Assembly (NCBI RefSeq): GCF_003664255.1
Contig: NZ_RCCV01000001.1
Location: 4,402,001 to 4,466,000 of the forward strand
Reading direction: 5' to 3'
Length of the DNA: 64,000 nucleotides
DNA from: Micromonospora sp. M71_S20
GTDB lineage: Bacteria; Actinomycetota; Actinomycetes; Mycobacteriales; Micromonosporaceae
The translations under genes were made by a program, and so were the position numbers. Numbering within the stretch: the first letter of the stretch is position 1; the number at the start of each line of letters is the position of its first letter. Shown here piece by piece: positions 42,808-52,800 of this stretch. The notes under the pieces were generated by a model. The model saw only the letters and a list, made by a program, of their open reading frames with translations, was not told the origin of the DNA and did not search any database.

Positions 42808-44103
42808 ATGCGGCACAGGTACCTGAGCGCGGCGCTCGCCCTGGCCCTGGTCGGCGGGCTCACCGCCGGCTGCGGCTCGGACTCCGCCGGCTCCGCCAAC
42901 GAGATCAACCTGATCATGTCGAACCACCCCTGGCAGCGGGCGATCGAGCCGTTGATCGACGACTTCGAGAAGGAGTCGGGCGTCACGGTGAAGGTCCAGA
43001 CGTTCGCCGAGCAGCAGATGCGCGACAAGGTGCAGCTCAACCTCCAGTCGCGCAGCTCCTCGATGGACGTGTTCATGACGCTGCCCTCCCGCGAGGGCCC
43101 CCAGTTCGCCAAGTCCAACTACTACGAGCCGCTGGACGAGCACGTCAGCAAGGCCGGGGCGGACTACGACGTCGACGACTTCCCGACCGCCGTACGTGCC
43201 GGCATGACCGTGGACGACAAGCTGATCGCGGCGCCGATCAACGTCGAGGGCGTGGTGCTGTACTACCGCACCGACCTGTTCGACAAGTACGGCGTCACGC
43301 CGCCGAAGACCCTCGACGAGCTGACCACCACCGCGGAGACGATCAAGCAGAAGTCCGGCGGCAGCGTCACCCCGATCGCGTTGCGCGGACAGTCCGCGGC
43401 GCTGCCGTTCACCTTCGGCCCGTTCCTGCACTCGCAGGGCGTGAGCTGGACCAAGCCCGACGGCACGCCCAACTTCGACGACCCCAAGGCCGTCGAGGCG
43501 ATCGACCGCTACGCCACCCTGGCCCGCGAGTACGGCCCGCCCGGCGTCGTCAACAACACCTTCACCCAGTCCTCGGCCCTGTTCGCCGCCGGCGACGCCG
43601 CCATGGAGCTGGAGTCGAGCAACGAGGTCAGCAGCATCATCGACCCCAAGACCTCCAGGATCGCGGACAAGATCGGCGTCCTCGACTTCCCGGCCGGGGC
43701 CGCCGGCTCCAAGACCACCGTGCTGTCCTGGGGCCTGTCGGTCTCCTCGTTCTCCAAGAACAAGGACGCGGCGTGGAAGTTCGTGCAGTGGGCCACCAGC
43801 GCGAAGACCCAACTGGAACTCACCAAGTCCGGCATCGCCCCGCCGCGCACCTCGGTCAGCCAGGACCCCGCCTACACCGCCACCCTCAACACCGAGACGC
43901 TCAAGCAGTGGAACGCGGCGCTGACGAAGGCGCAGACCGACGGTGCCACCGAGGTCGGGCCCGTGGGTGTCGCGGCCCCCGAGATGCGCAAGGTCATCGG
44001 CGACGCGGTCGGCACCGTGATCCTCGGCCGGGCGAGTGCCGAGGAAGCGGCCAAGCAGATCCAGGACGGCCTCACCCCGCTGCTGGCGAAGAACAGCGAG
44101 TAG
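42808..44103 (+). CDS. Sugar ABC transporter solute-binding lipoprotein
   Basis: A 431-residue extracellular solute-binding protein of the carbohydrate cluster (family 1). The signal peptide ends in LTAGC with lipidated Cys22. It contains VNVEGVVLYYRTDLFDKYG-type features (here APINVEGVVLYYR) and FTQSSALFAAGDAAM, conserved in sugar-binding proteins. It captures the imported sugar or oligosaccharide for the two permeases that follow. The ATG has AAAGG upstream. Start and lipobox agree. Confidence 0.92.
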   Translation: MRHRYLSAALALALVGGLTAGCGSDSAGSANEINLIMSNHPWQRAIEPLIDDFEKESGVTVKVQTFAEQQMRDKVQLNLQSRSSSMDVFMTLPSREGPQFAKSNYYEPLDEHVSKAGADYDVDDFPTAVRAGMTVDDKLIAAPINVEGVVLYYRTDLFDKYGVTPPKTLDELTTTAETIKQKSGGSVTPIALRGQSAALPFTFGPFLHSQGVSWTKPDGTPNFDDPKAVEAIDRYATLAREYGPPGVVNNTFTQSSALFAAGDAAMELESSNEVSSIIDPKTSRIADKIGVLDFPAGAAGSKTTVLSWGLSVSSFSKNKDAAWKFVQWATSAKTQLELTKSGIAPPRTSVSQDPAYTATLNTETLKQWNAALTKAQTDGATEVGPVGVAAPEMRKVIGDAVGTVILGRASAEEAAKQIQDGLTPLLAKNSE

Positions 44104-44110
44104 GAGCCTC

Positions 44111-45064
44111 ATGAGCACCGACACGACGACGAAACGCCCGACCGGCCCCCGCTCCGCCAGCACGGCGGGGCGGGGGGCGGGGCGCCGGCCGAGAAGGACG
44201 GTGCATCCGACCGCCCGGGGGATCTGGCCCTTCGTGGTGCCGGCCGCCGTGGTCACCGCCCTGCTGGTCCTGCTGCCGATCGCGTACACCGTCTGGCTGT
44301 CGGTGACCGACCGGCAGTCCGACGGCACGAACACGGGCTTCCTCGGGTTCGACAACTACGCCCAGATGTTCGCCAACCCGGCGTTCTACAACTCCCTGAA
44401 GGTCACGCTCTTCCTCTTCGTGGTGTGCCTCGCCGTGGAGACCGTGCTGGGACTCGCGCTCGGCTACGTGATGAGCCTCGACGTGCCGGGTCGGCGCGTC
44501 TTCCAGGGCATGATGCTCATCCCGGCGATCACCGCGTCGGTGGCGGTCGGCCTGCTCTGGCTGCTGATCATGGATCCGTCGCTGGGGGCGGCCAACGAGC
44601 TGCTGGCCGTCATCGGGATCGACCCCGTGGTCTGGCTCGGTGACCCGTCCATCGCGCCCTGGTCCATCGCGCTCGTGGACATCTGGCAGTGGACGCCGTT
44701 CATGGCGCTGATCATCTCCGCCGGCATCCGGTCGTTGCCGGAGGAGCCGTTCGAGGCGGCGGCCATCGACGGGGCGAGCGGCTGGCGTACCGCGTGGAAC
44801 ATCGGTCTGCCCCTGCTGCGGCCGGTGCTCATCGTCGCGATGCTGCTGCGCACCGTCGACCTGGTCCGCTTCTTCGACACCATCTACATCATGACCCAGG
44901 GCGGGCCGGTCGACTCGACGAACACCCTCAACGTGTACGGCTACAACGAGGCGTTCATCAACCAGGCACCCAGCTACGCCGCCACCCTGCAGATCGCCCT
45001 GCTGGTGCTCGTCGTCCTGATCGCCACCGTCTTCACCCTGGTCCGAAGGAGGGCCGCGAAATGA
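44111..45064 (+). CDS. Sugar ABC transporter permease (MalF type)
   Basis: A 317-residue permease with six spans after a 40-residue Arg-rich cytoplasmic tail. The ATPase-contact EAA loop is EAAAIDGASGWRTAW. The ATG lies directly after an AGGAG site. No ATP-binding gene is present in the operon; actinomycetes commonly power many sugar importers with one shared MsiK-type ATPase encoded elsewhere. Confidence 0.92.
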   Translation: MSTDTTTKRPTGPRSASTAGRGAGRRPRRTVHPTARGIWPFVVPAAVVTALLVLLPIAYTVWLSVTDRQSDGTNTGFLGFDNYAQMFANPAFYNSLKVTLFLFVVCLAVETVLGLALGYVMSLDVPGRRVFQGMMLIPAITASVAVGLLWLLIMDPSLGAANELLAVIGIDPVVWLGDPSIAPWSIALVDIWQWTPFMALIISAGIRSLPEEPFEAAAIDGASGWRTAWNIGLPLLRPVLIVAMLLRTVDLVRFFDTIYIMTQGGPVDSTNTLNVYGYNEAFINQAPSYAATLQIALLVLVVLIATVFTLVRRRAAK

Positions 45065-45882
45065 GCGCGGGCAAGCGGCTGGTCGGCGTCTACACCGCGT
45101 ACGTCCTGTTCGCCGTGGTCTTCTTCGGCCCGGTGCTGTTCATGCTCTGGTCGTCGCTGCGGCGCAACGTCGACATCACCGGTTCCCTGTTCGACGTGGC
45201 CTCGCCGCTGACGCTGGAGAACTTCACCAACCTGTTCGAGCGGTTCGAGTTCGGCCGCTACATCGCCAACAGCTTCATCGTCGCCGGCGGCTCCACCCTG
45301 CTCGGCCTGGTGCTGGGCGCCCCGGCCGCGTACGTGATCGTCCGGCGGCAACTGAACACGCTGGGCTTCGTGACGCTCCTCGCCCGGATGGCACCCGGCG
45401 TGCTGTTCGTCCTTCCGCTGTTCGTGCTCTCCATCCGCATCGACGCCCCGTCGAACACGGGGCTCAACTACGCCCTGCTCATCGTGGCGCACCTGATCGT
45501 CACCCTGCCGCTGTGCATCTGGCTGCTGATCCCGTTCTTCGAGGAGATCCCGATCAGCATCGAGGAGTCCACGCTCATCGACGGCGCCTCCACCTGGCAG
45601 CGGTTCCGCATGGTGGTGCTGCCGCTCGCCCTGCCCGGCGTCTCGGTGGCACTCACGCTCAGCTTCGTCTTCTCCTGGAACTACTTCCTGTTCGCCCTGG
45701 CCCTCGCCAACGACCGGACGCTGCCGCTGACGGTCATCGCCTTCAACTTCATCGGCCAGGGATCGAACGATTTCGGCGGTCTGATGGCCGCCAGCACGCT
45801 CATCTCAGCGCCGGCCCTCCTGCTGACGATCTTCGCGCAGCGGTGGCTGGTGCGTGGAATCACCGGAGGTGCCGTCAAGTGA
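45061..45882 (+). CDS. Sugar ABC transporter permease (MalG type)
   Basis: A 273-residue six-span permease with the EAA loop ESTLIDGASTWQRFR. The ATG overlaps the stop of the first permease by ATGA, and its own end overlaps the dehydrogenase start by GTGA. It completes the importer with the lipoprotein and MalF-type subunit. Confidence 0.92.
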   Translation: MSAGKRLVGVYTAYVLFAVVFFGPVLFMLWSSLRRNVDITGSLFDVASPLTLENFTNLFERFEFGRYIANSFIVAGGSTLLGLVLGAPAAYVIVRRQLNTLGFVTLLARMAPGVLFVLPLFVLSIRIDAPSNTGLNYALLIVAHLIVTLPLCIWLLIPFFEEIPISIEESTLIDGASTWQRFRMVVLPLALPGVSVALTLSFVFSWNYFLFALALANDRTLPLTVIAFNFIGQGSNDFGGLMAASTLISAPALLLTIFAQRWLVRGITGGAVK

Positions 45883-46880
45883 CGACCACCAGTGTCCGTG
45901 CCCGCTTCCTCGGCGACGGACGGATCGACTTCGAGCGGGCCACGCTCGGCCCGGTCGCCGACGGGCAGGTACGCGTCCGCGTCGACGTCTGCGCCCTCTG
46001 CGGCTCGGACAAGCGGCTGCTGCGGTCGGGCTCGCCCGTGGTGCCGGGACACGAGATCGCCGGCACCGTGGTCGACGTCGGCGCGGACGTCACCGTGCCC
46101 GTCGGGACCCGCGGCATCGTCTACATCCCGGTCTTCTGCGGTACGTGCCGGCGCTGCGCCGCCGGACGCACCAACCAGTGCCTGCACCTGCGGGAGCTGA
46201 TCGGCTGGCAGCGCGACGGCGGGTTCGCCGAGCACGTCGACGTGCCGGCCCGCTGCCTGCTGCCGGTGCCCGACGACGTGCCGCTGGACACGGCGGTGCT
46301 GGGTCTGGACACCGTGGGCACCGCCGCGCACGCCCTGCGCCTGTGGCAGCGCACCCAACCCGACGGTGTCGACCGGGCGCTGGTGATCGGCGCCGGCCCG
46401 TTGGGCCTCGGGGTCGTCGCCGTGGCGGGCGCCTTCGGCGTCGGCGGGGTCGACGCCTTCGACCCGCACGAGGGTCGGCTGTCCACCGCCGTCGAGCTGG
46501 GCGCCCGGGCCGCGGGCGACCTGACGGCCGAGAACCAGTACGACCTCGTGGTGGAGGTCAGCGGCGCGGCGGCGGCCCGGGAGACCGCGCAGCGGGTGGT
46601 CGCGCCCGGCGGCGCGGTGATCGCCCTCGGCGAGTCCGACGAGCCCTACACGATGCCCGCGACGCCCCGGTGGCGGCGCACGGACTGCTACACCGTGCGT
46701 TCCTTCTACTTCCCCACCAGCGAGGTCGAGGCGAACTGGGACCTGCTGCGCGACCACGGCGCCGCGCTGCGGGACCGGCTGACGGTGCCGGTGACCCTCG
46801 CCGAACTGCCCGACGCCTTCGCCCGCTTCGTCGCTGGCGACTACTTCAAACCCTGCATCGTGTCGGAGGACGCCCGATGA
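45879..46880 (+). CDS. Zinc-dependent medium-chain dehydrogenase, first copy
   Basis: A 333-residue MDR alcohol dehydrogenase. Catalytic zinc ligands are in CALCGSD and GHEIAG, structural zinc cysteines in CGTCRRCAAGRTNQC, and the Rossmann turn is GAGPLGLG. Enzymes of this type oxidise secondary hydroxyls of polyols and sugar acids, for example L-gulonate 5-dehydrogenase. It lies in the catabolic operon between the importer and the DUF2090 aldolase, with four-base overlaps on both sides. Confidence 0.9.
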   Translation: MTTTSVRARFLGDGRIDFERATLGPVADGQVRVRVDVCALCGSDKRLLRSGSPVVPGHEIAGTVVDVGADVTVPVGTRGIVYIPVFCGTCRRCAAGRTNQCLHLRELIGWQRDGGFAEHVDVPARCLLPVPDDVPLDTAVLGLDTVGTAAHALRLWQRTQPDGVDRALVIGAGPLGLGVVAVAGAFGVGGVDAFDPHEGRLSTAVELGARAAGDLTAENQYDLVVEVSGAAAARETAQRVVAPGGAVIALGESDEPYTMPATPRWRRTDCYTVRSFYFPTSEVEANWDLLRDHGAALRDRLTVPVTLAELPDAFARFVAGDYFKPCIVSEDAR

Positions 46881-47788
46881 ACCAGCCGCAGCACCTGCTC
46901 ATCCTCGCGGTCGACCAGCGGCCCTGGCTCACCCAGGCGCTCTACGGCCACACCGGCACCGCCACGCGCAGCCAACGCGCGGCGATCACCGACGGCAAGC
47001 ACATGGTGGTGGAGGGGCTCCTCGCGGCGCTCGCCGACGAGCCGAGGCTCGCCGCGCACGCCGGCATCCTCGTCGACGCGACGCTGGGCCCCGGCGTGGC
47101 CGAGCGGGCCCACGCCAACGGCGTGACCGTGAGCATGCCGCTGGAGCGCGGCGGTTGCGAGATCTACGAGACCGAACCGGCCGACCTCAGGTCCCACCTG
47201 GAGCACCACCAGCCCGAGCTGCCCAAGGTCCTGGTCCGCTACAACGTCGAAGGCGATGTCGACGGCAACCGCGTCCAGCGCGCCCGGCTGGCCGAGGTTT
47301 CCGCGGCGGTCCGCGACGCCGGTGGCCGTTTCCTGTTCGAGCTGCTCGTGCCGCCCACGCCCGCGCAGCTGGACGCCGTCGGCGGCGACCCGGGACGGTT
47401 CGAACGGGAACTGCGTCCCGCGCTGGTGCACCGCGCGATGACCGAGCTGCTCGACGAGGTTCCGGTGGACGTCTGGAAGCTGGAGCACCTCGACCGGCAG
47501 GAGCACTACCGCACCGCGGCCCGGATCGCGGCCGAGGCCGGCGGCGAGTGCATCCTGCTCGGCGCCAACGCGCCGGCGCCCCGGGTCGAAGGCTGGCTCG
47601 CCGACGCCGCCGCCGCCGGATTCACCGGCTTCGCTATCGGGCGTAGCATCTGGTGGGACGCGCTGCGCGGGCTGCTCGCCGGGGACCTGGCCCGCCCTCA
47701 GGCGGTGGCGGCGGTCGCCGCGAACTACCGTGGATTCGCCGCCGCGTTCCTCGCCGCGGTGCCGGTCGGGCCCGAGCCACACGAGTGA
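46877..47788 (+). CDS. DUF2090 aldolase (IolC C-terminal domain type)
   Basis: A 303-residue protein of the DUF2090 family, the aldolase half of IolC-type proteins. It opens with ILAVDQRPWL, has a MPLERGGCEIYET segment and VDVWKLEHLD, where Lys201 is the probable Schiff-base lysine. In inositol catabolism this domain splits 2-deoxy-5-keto-gluconate 6-phosphate to DHAP and malonic semialdehyde. Here no other iol gene is present. It is therefore a second class I aldolase in the locus besides the YihT-like one, and its substrate is unknown. Confidence 0.82.
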   Translation: MNQPQHLLILAVDQRPWLTQALYGHTGTATRSQRAAITDGKHMVVEGLLAALADEPRLAAHAGILVDATLGPGVAERAHANGVTVSMPLERGGCEIYETEPADLRSHLEHHQPELPKVLVRYNVEGDVDGNRVQRARLAEVSAAVRDAGGRFLFELLVPPTPAQLDAVGGDPGRFERELRPALVHRAMTELLDEVPVDVWKLEHLDRQEHYRTAARIAAEAGGECILLGANAPAPRVEGWLADAAAAGFTGFAIGRSIWWDALRGLLAGDLARPQAVAAVAANYRGFAAAFLAAVPVGPEPHE

Positions 47789-47796
47789 GGACACCA

Positions 47797-48498
47797 GTGA
47801 CGCCACCCTCCATGCCCCGGCCCCCCGCCGCGACGCTGCCGGTGCCCGCGCAGGAAGCGGATCCCCAGACCGGTGAGCGGGTCGGCGAGCTGCTCTACCG
47901 GACGCTGCGAGACCGGATCATCTCGGGCGAGCTGCGGCCCGGCACCCGGCTGAGCGTCCCGGCGCTGGCCGAGGAGTTCCGGGTGAGCCGCAGCCCCGTG
48001 CGCGACGCGGTGATCCGCCTGGTGCAGGACGAGCTGGCGCGCGAGACCCTCAACCGCGGCGCGGTCGTCGCCCGCATCGAGGGCGAGGAGCTGGTCAGCC
48101 TCTACGAGGCCCGCGAGGCTCTGGAGTGGGCGGTGGCCCGGCTGGCGGCGCAGCGGTACAGCCCGGCGCTGCGCCGCCGCCTGCTCGCCCTGCTCACCGA
48201 GCACCGGCAGGTCGCGGCGGACGGCGACTTCGCCCGCCACATCGAACTCGACGCCGCGTTCCACCGGGAGATCCGGCAGGCCGCGCAGAGTCCGGTGCTG
48301 ACCCGGATGCTCGACGGCGTCCAGAGTCGGGTCCTGATCGCGATGCGCTCGACCAGCCTCACCGGAGGCATGGCCCAGGCCGTCGCCGACCACCAGGCCA
48401 TCTTCGAGGCGCTCTGCTCGGGTGATCCCGACGCCGCGGGTGAGGCCGCCCGGGCGCACATCCGCCGACTCAAGGAGCTGCTTCGTGCCGCTTACTGA
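47797..48498 (+). CDS. GntR-family regulator (FadR/FCD subfamily)
   Basis: A 233-residue regulator. After a disordered N-terminus there is a GntR winged helix (about 25-90, RIISGELRPGTRLSVPALAEEFRVSRSPVRDA) and an FCD domain with FHREIRQAA and the metal-type His residues (HREI, VADHQAI). FCD regulators sense sugar acids or other organic acids. It lies inside the operon, and the 18-bp palindrome over the operon promoter is a plausible site. The GTG start follows GAGG. Confidence 0.9.
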   Translation: MTPPSMPRPPAATLPVPAQEADPQTGERVGELLYRTLRDRIISGELRPGTRLSVPALAEEFRVSRSPVRDAVIRLVQDELARETLNRGAVVARIEGEELVSLYEAREALEWAVARLAAQRYSPALRRRLLALLTEHRQVAADGDFARHIELDAAFHREIRQAAQSPVLTRMLDGVQSRVLIAMRSTSLTGGMAQAVADHQAIFEALCSGDPDAAGEAARAHIRRLKELLRAAY

Positions 48499-49540
48499 AG
48501 CCCGCACGATCACCGCCGTCCGGTGCCACGGTCCGGGCGACGTACGCGTCGAGCACCTGCCCGAGCGCGCCCCGGGCCCCGGCGAGGTGGCCATCGAGCC
48601 CCTGGCCGTGGGGGTCTGCGGCACGGACAGCCACATCGTCGGCGGCAGCTTCCCCGCGGCGGCGCCGGTCGTGCTGGGTCACGAGGTCTGCGGGCGGGTG
48701 CGGGAGGTCGGCCCCGGGGTCGACCGGCTCGCGCCCGGCGACCTCGTGACCGTCGAGCCCCACGACTACTGCACCGCCTGCGCGTACTGCCGGCTGGGGC
48801 AGGAGCATCTCTGCGACGCCAAGCGGGGCTACGGCGTACGGCTGGACGGCGGGATGGCCGAGCGCATGGTGGTGCCGGCACGGATCGCCTACCGGCTGCC
48901 CCCGGACACGCCACCGTGGATCGGCGCCCTCACCGAGCCGCTCGCGTGCTGCATCCACGGCATGGACCAGCTCGCGCCCCGCTCCGGCCTGCCCGTGCTC
49001 GTCCACGGCGCCGGCCCGGCGGGCGCGATGATGGTGGCGCTGGCCCGCTCCCGCGGGCTCGCCCCCGTCGTCGTCATGGATCCCCGCCCGGACCGCCGCG
49101 ACCTCGCGCTGCGCATGGGAGCCGACGCCGCCCTCGACCCGACCGACCCGGCCAGCGGGGCGGCGGCCCGGGCCCTGACCGACGGCCTCGGCTTCCCGTA
49201 CGTCGTCGACGCCGTCGGCTCGGCGCGCCTGCTGGAGTCCGCGATCGGCATGGCCAGCCGCGGCGGCCGGATCCTGATCTTCGGTGTCGCCCGGCCGGAC
49301 GAGGAGGCACGGGTGCGCCCCAACGAGGTCTTCGCGCGCGAGCTGACCATCGTGGGGGCGGTCATCAACCCGTACACCCATCACCGCGCGGTGGGCATGC
49401 TGCCGACGCTCGGCCTGGACCGGCTGCGGCCGGCGTTCTTCCCGCTGGAGGAGGTCTCGCAGGCGCTCGAGGCCCAGGCCGTCGGACAGGCCGACAAGGT
49501 CTTCGTCGCCCCGCACGGCGTCGACGCCGCCCTCCGGTAG
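48485..49540 (+). CDS. Zinc-dependent medium-chain dehydrogenase, second copy
   Basis: A 351-residue MDR dehydrogenase. Catalytic zinc lies in VCGTDSH and GHEVCG, the structural zinc cysteines are in CTACAYCRLGQEHLC, and the cofactor turn is GAGPAG. It resembles sorbitol/threonine-dehydrogenase-type enzymes. The GTG start at 48485 overlaps the GntR gene by 14 bases and has AAGGAG inside that gene at good spacing. It is the last gene of the operon. The two dehydrogenases are only distantly alike, so they probably act on different steps. Confidence 0.9.
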   Translation: MPLTEARTITAVRCHGPGDVRVEHLPERAPGPGEVAIEPLAVGVCGTDSHIVGGSFPAAAPVVLGHEVCGRVREVGPGVDRLAPGDLVTVEPHDYCTACAYCRLGQEHLCDAKRGYGVRLDGGMAERMVVPARIAYRLPPDTPPWIGALTEPLACCIHGMDQLAPRSGLPVLVHGAGPAGAMMVALARSRGLAPVVVMDPRPDRRDLALRMGADAALDPTDPASGAAARALTDGLGFPYVVDAVGSARLLESAIGMASRGGRILIFGVARPDEEARVRPNEVFARELTIVGAVINPYTHHRAVGMLPTLGLDRLRPAFFPLEEVSQALEAQAVGQADKVFVAPHGVDAALR

Positions 49541-49575
49541 CCCGGGGACCCGACCGGGTTCACCCCGTCCGGCGT

Positions 49576-49596
49576 CACCGTGGCCGGTCCACGGTG
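49576..49596 (+). terminator. Hairpin at the end of the catabolic operon
   Basis: CACCGTGG and CCACGGTG form a perfect 8-bp stem around CCGGT, 36 bases after the last stop codon. It has no U-run. It is followed by an AT-rich promoter-like region before the secreted-protein gene. Confidence 0.6.
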
Positions 49597-49827
49597 GCGC
49601 CGCACGGCGTCGACGACTTTTGCCCGTCCGGACGAAAGTTCAGGCGATCTCACACAAACATCTAGACATTTAGATTTAAGAATCCTAGTGTTGCCTCACC
49701 AGGCAGCGGCGTGCCAGGCCAACCATCAGGACATGACAACGATGTCCGTTCGATGTCCGGGCCCGCCGCTGAGCCCGAGCGCCGCGCGACGACGTACGTC
49801 GTTGTCCCGCTCCCCTGGAGGAGAAGA

Positions 49828-52800
49828 ATGCTCGGATCGTCCCGACGAGCACGCGTGCCCATCGCGAGCGCCATCACCGCCGTCATGGCGGTCGCCGGCC
49901 TGTGGCTGTCCCCGCCGAGCGCGGCTGCCGCTCCGCCCCCGCAGGAACCCGGCGTCACCCTGCGCGTCTTCGACCTGCAGGTGCCGCTGAACAACCTCTG
50001 CACCCTGAAGGCCGGCCAGACCCCGAACGTCGACAAGCTCATGCCGACGGTCAACTGGACGAGCGCGGCGGACTTCGGCATCGAGGACCACTTCCTGGTC
50101 CACGTCCTCGGCAACGTCAACATCACCCAGGCCGGCAGCTACACCTTCCGGCTCATCAGCGACGACGGGTCACGTCTGCTGATCGACGACACGCTGATCG
50201 TCGACCACGACGGCGCGCACGGCCCGGAACCGAAGGACGGCGCGGTCGACCTGACCCCCGGATACCACTCCCTGCGCATCGAGCACTTCGAGCGTACGGG
50301 CGGCCAGCAGCTCACGTTGCAGTGGCAGACGCCGGGCTCCGGCACGTTCGTGAACGTCCCGAACTCGGCGCTGAGCACCGACGCCGGCGTCGTGCGGGTG
50401 ACCGCACCCGGCCGCAAGGAGTGCGAGGCCAGTGGCGACTCCCCCGGCGACGGGCTGCCGCTCACGTCGGTGCACCCGAACTACACCCTGACCGACCTGC
50501 GCCCGAGTGGTTTCCAGCCGCAGGTCACCGGGTTCGACTGGTTCCCCGACGGCCGGCTGGCCGTGTCCACCTGGGGCGGTTCCCTGACCAGCGTGGGCGA
50601 GGTGTGGATCCTGGGCAACGTCACCGGCAGCACCAGTGCCGGCCAGGTGACCCGGCAGCGGGTCGCGACGGGGCTTCAGGAGCCGATGGGGATCAAGATC
50701 GTCGATGGGAAGATCTACGTCGCGGAGAAGGCGAAGCTCACCGAACTCAACGACACCAACGGCGACGGGGTGACCGACCAGTACCGCACCGTGGCCACCT
50801 GGCCGTTCGGCAGCAACTTCCACGAGTTCGGGTTCGGCCTGCTGTACCGGGACGGGTACTTCTACCTGAACCTCTCGGTGTCCATCAACTACGGCGGGGC
50901 CACGACCGACCCGCAACCGGCCCCGAACCGGGGCACGACCATCAGGGTGAACCGCAGCACCGGCGCGGTCGACTACGTGGCCGGCGGCCTGCGCACGCCG
51001 CACGGCATCGGCTGGGGCCCGGAGGGCGACATCTTCGTCACGGACAACCAGGGTGGCTGGCTGCCGTCGTCGAAGCTCGTGCACGTCAAGCAGGGCCGCT
51101 TCTTCAACCATTACATGAACCCGGCCGGCCCGTTCGACAACAACCCGGTCACCCCGCCGGTCCTCTGGATGCCGCAGAACGAGATCGGCAACTCGCCGAG
51201 CACCCCGGTCATGCTCAACCAGGGCCCGTTCGCCGGGCAGATGCTCATCGGCGACGTCACCTACGGCGGGCTCCAGCGCGCGTACCTGGAGAAGGTCAAC
51301 GGCGAGTACCAGGGCGCCCTGTTCCGGATGACCCAGGGCCTGGAGGCGGGGGTGTCCGAGGTGTCCGTCGGGCCCGACGGCGCCATCTACACCGGCGGCC
51401 TGCACGGCGGCGGCAACTGGGGGCAGGAGGGCAAGCTCAGCTACGGCCTACAGAAGATCGCCCCCAACGGCGGCAACAACTTCGACATGCTGGCGATGCG
51501 GGCGCTGCCCAACGGCTTCCAGATCGAATACACCCAGCCCCTGTCGGCGACGACCGCCGCCGCGCTGGCCAGCAAGTACCGGGTCAAGCAGTGGCGCTAC
51601 GTGGCGACGGCCGCGTACGGCGGGCCAAAGGTCGACGAGGAGACCCTGTCGGTCTCCTCGGCCACCCTGTCGGCCGACGGGAAGACCGTCACGCTGGCGA
51701 TCAACGGCCTCAAGCCCGGCCGGGTGGTGCACGTCCGCTCGCCCCGGCCGTTCTCGGCCAGCAACGGCCAGTCGCTCTGGAACACCGAGGTGTGGTACAC
51801 ACTCAACGCCATCCCCGGTCAGCAGCCGCCCGTGAACCTCGCGCTCGGCAGGGCGGCGACCGCCGACAGTTCCTGCTCCGCCGTCGAGGGCCCGGCCAGG
51901 GCCGTCAACGGAACGGTCACCAGCGGCAACCTCGACAAGTGGTGTTCGACCGGCACCAACAAGTGGCTCCAGGTCGACCTGGGCACCGCCCGGAGCGTGA
52001 GCCGCTTCGTCGTACGGCACGCGGGCGCCGGCGGCGAGAACACCGCCTGGAACACCCGCGACTTCACCATCCAGACCAGCACCAACGGCACCTCCTGGAC
52101 GACGGCGGCGACCGTCACCGCCAACACGGCGAACACCACCACCCACGACATCTCCCCCACCCAGGCCAGATACGTCCGACTGAACGTCACCAAGGCCACC
52201 AACACCTCGGACAACGCGGCACGCATCTACGAGTTCGAGGCCTACGGTGGGCAGGCCGCCACCGAGAACCTCGCGCTGGGCAGGGCGGCGACGGCCGACA
52301 GTTCCTGTTCGGCCACCGAGGGCCCGGCCAGGGCCGTGAACGGCAGCGTGTCCGGCGGGAACAGCGACAAGTGGTGTTCGACCGGCACCAACAAGTGGCT
52401 CCAGGTCGACCTGGGCACCGCCCGGAGCGTGAGCCGCTTCGTCGTACGGCACGCGGGCGCCGGCGGCGAGAACACCGCCTGGAACACCCGCGACTTCACC
52501 ATCCAGACCAGCACCAACGGCACCTCCTGGACGACGGCGGCGACCGTCACCGCCAACACGGCGAACACCACCACCCACGACATCTCCCCCACCCAGGCCA
52601 GATACGTCCGACTGAACGTCACCAAGGCCACCAACACCTCGGACAACGCGGCACGCATCTACGAGTTCGAGGCCCACGGCCCCGGCGGCGACACCGGCCG
52701 GGTCACGCTCCTCGACGGGTCCCACCTCGACAACTTCGAGTACACCAACGGCACACCGGCGACCTGGCCGCTGGCCAAGGGCGGGGTGGAGGTCCTCGGC

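Noticed and set aside
49513..49616. 16-base direct repeat CCGCACGGCGTCGACG at the end of the second dehydrogenase and 90 bases on
   Set aside because: Too short and too GC-rich to suggest an att site; no integrase or tRNA gene is near.
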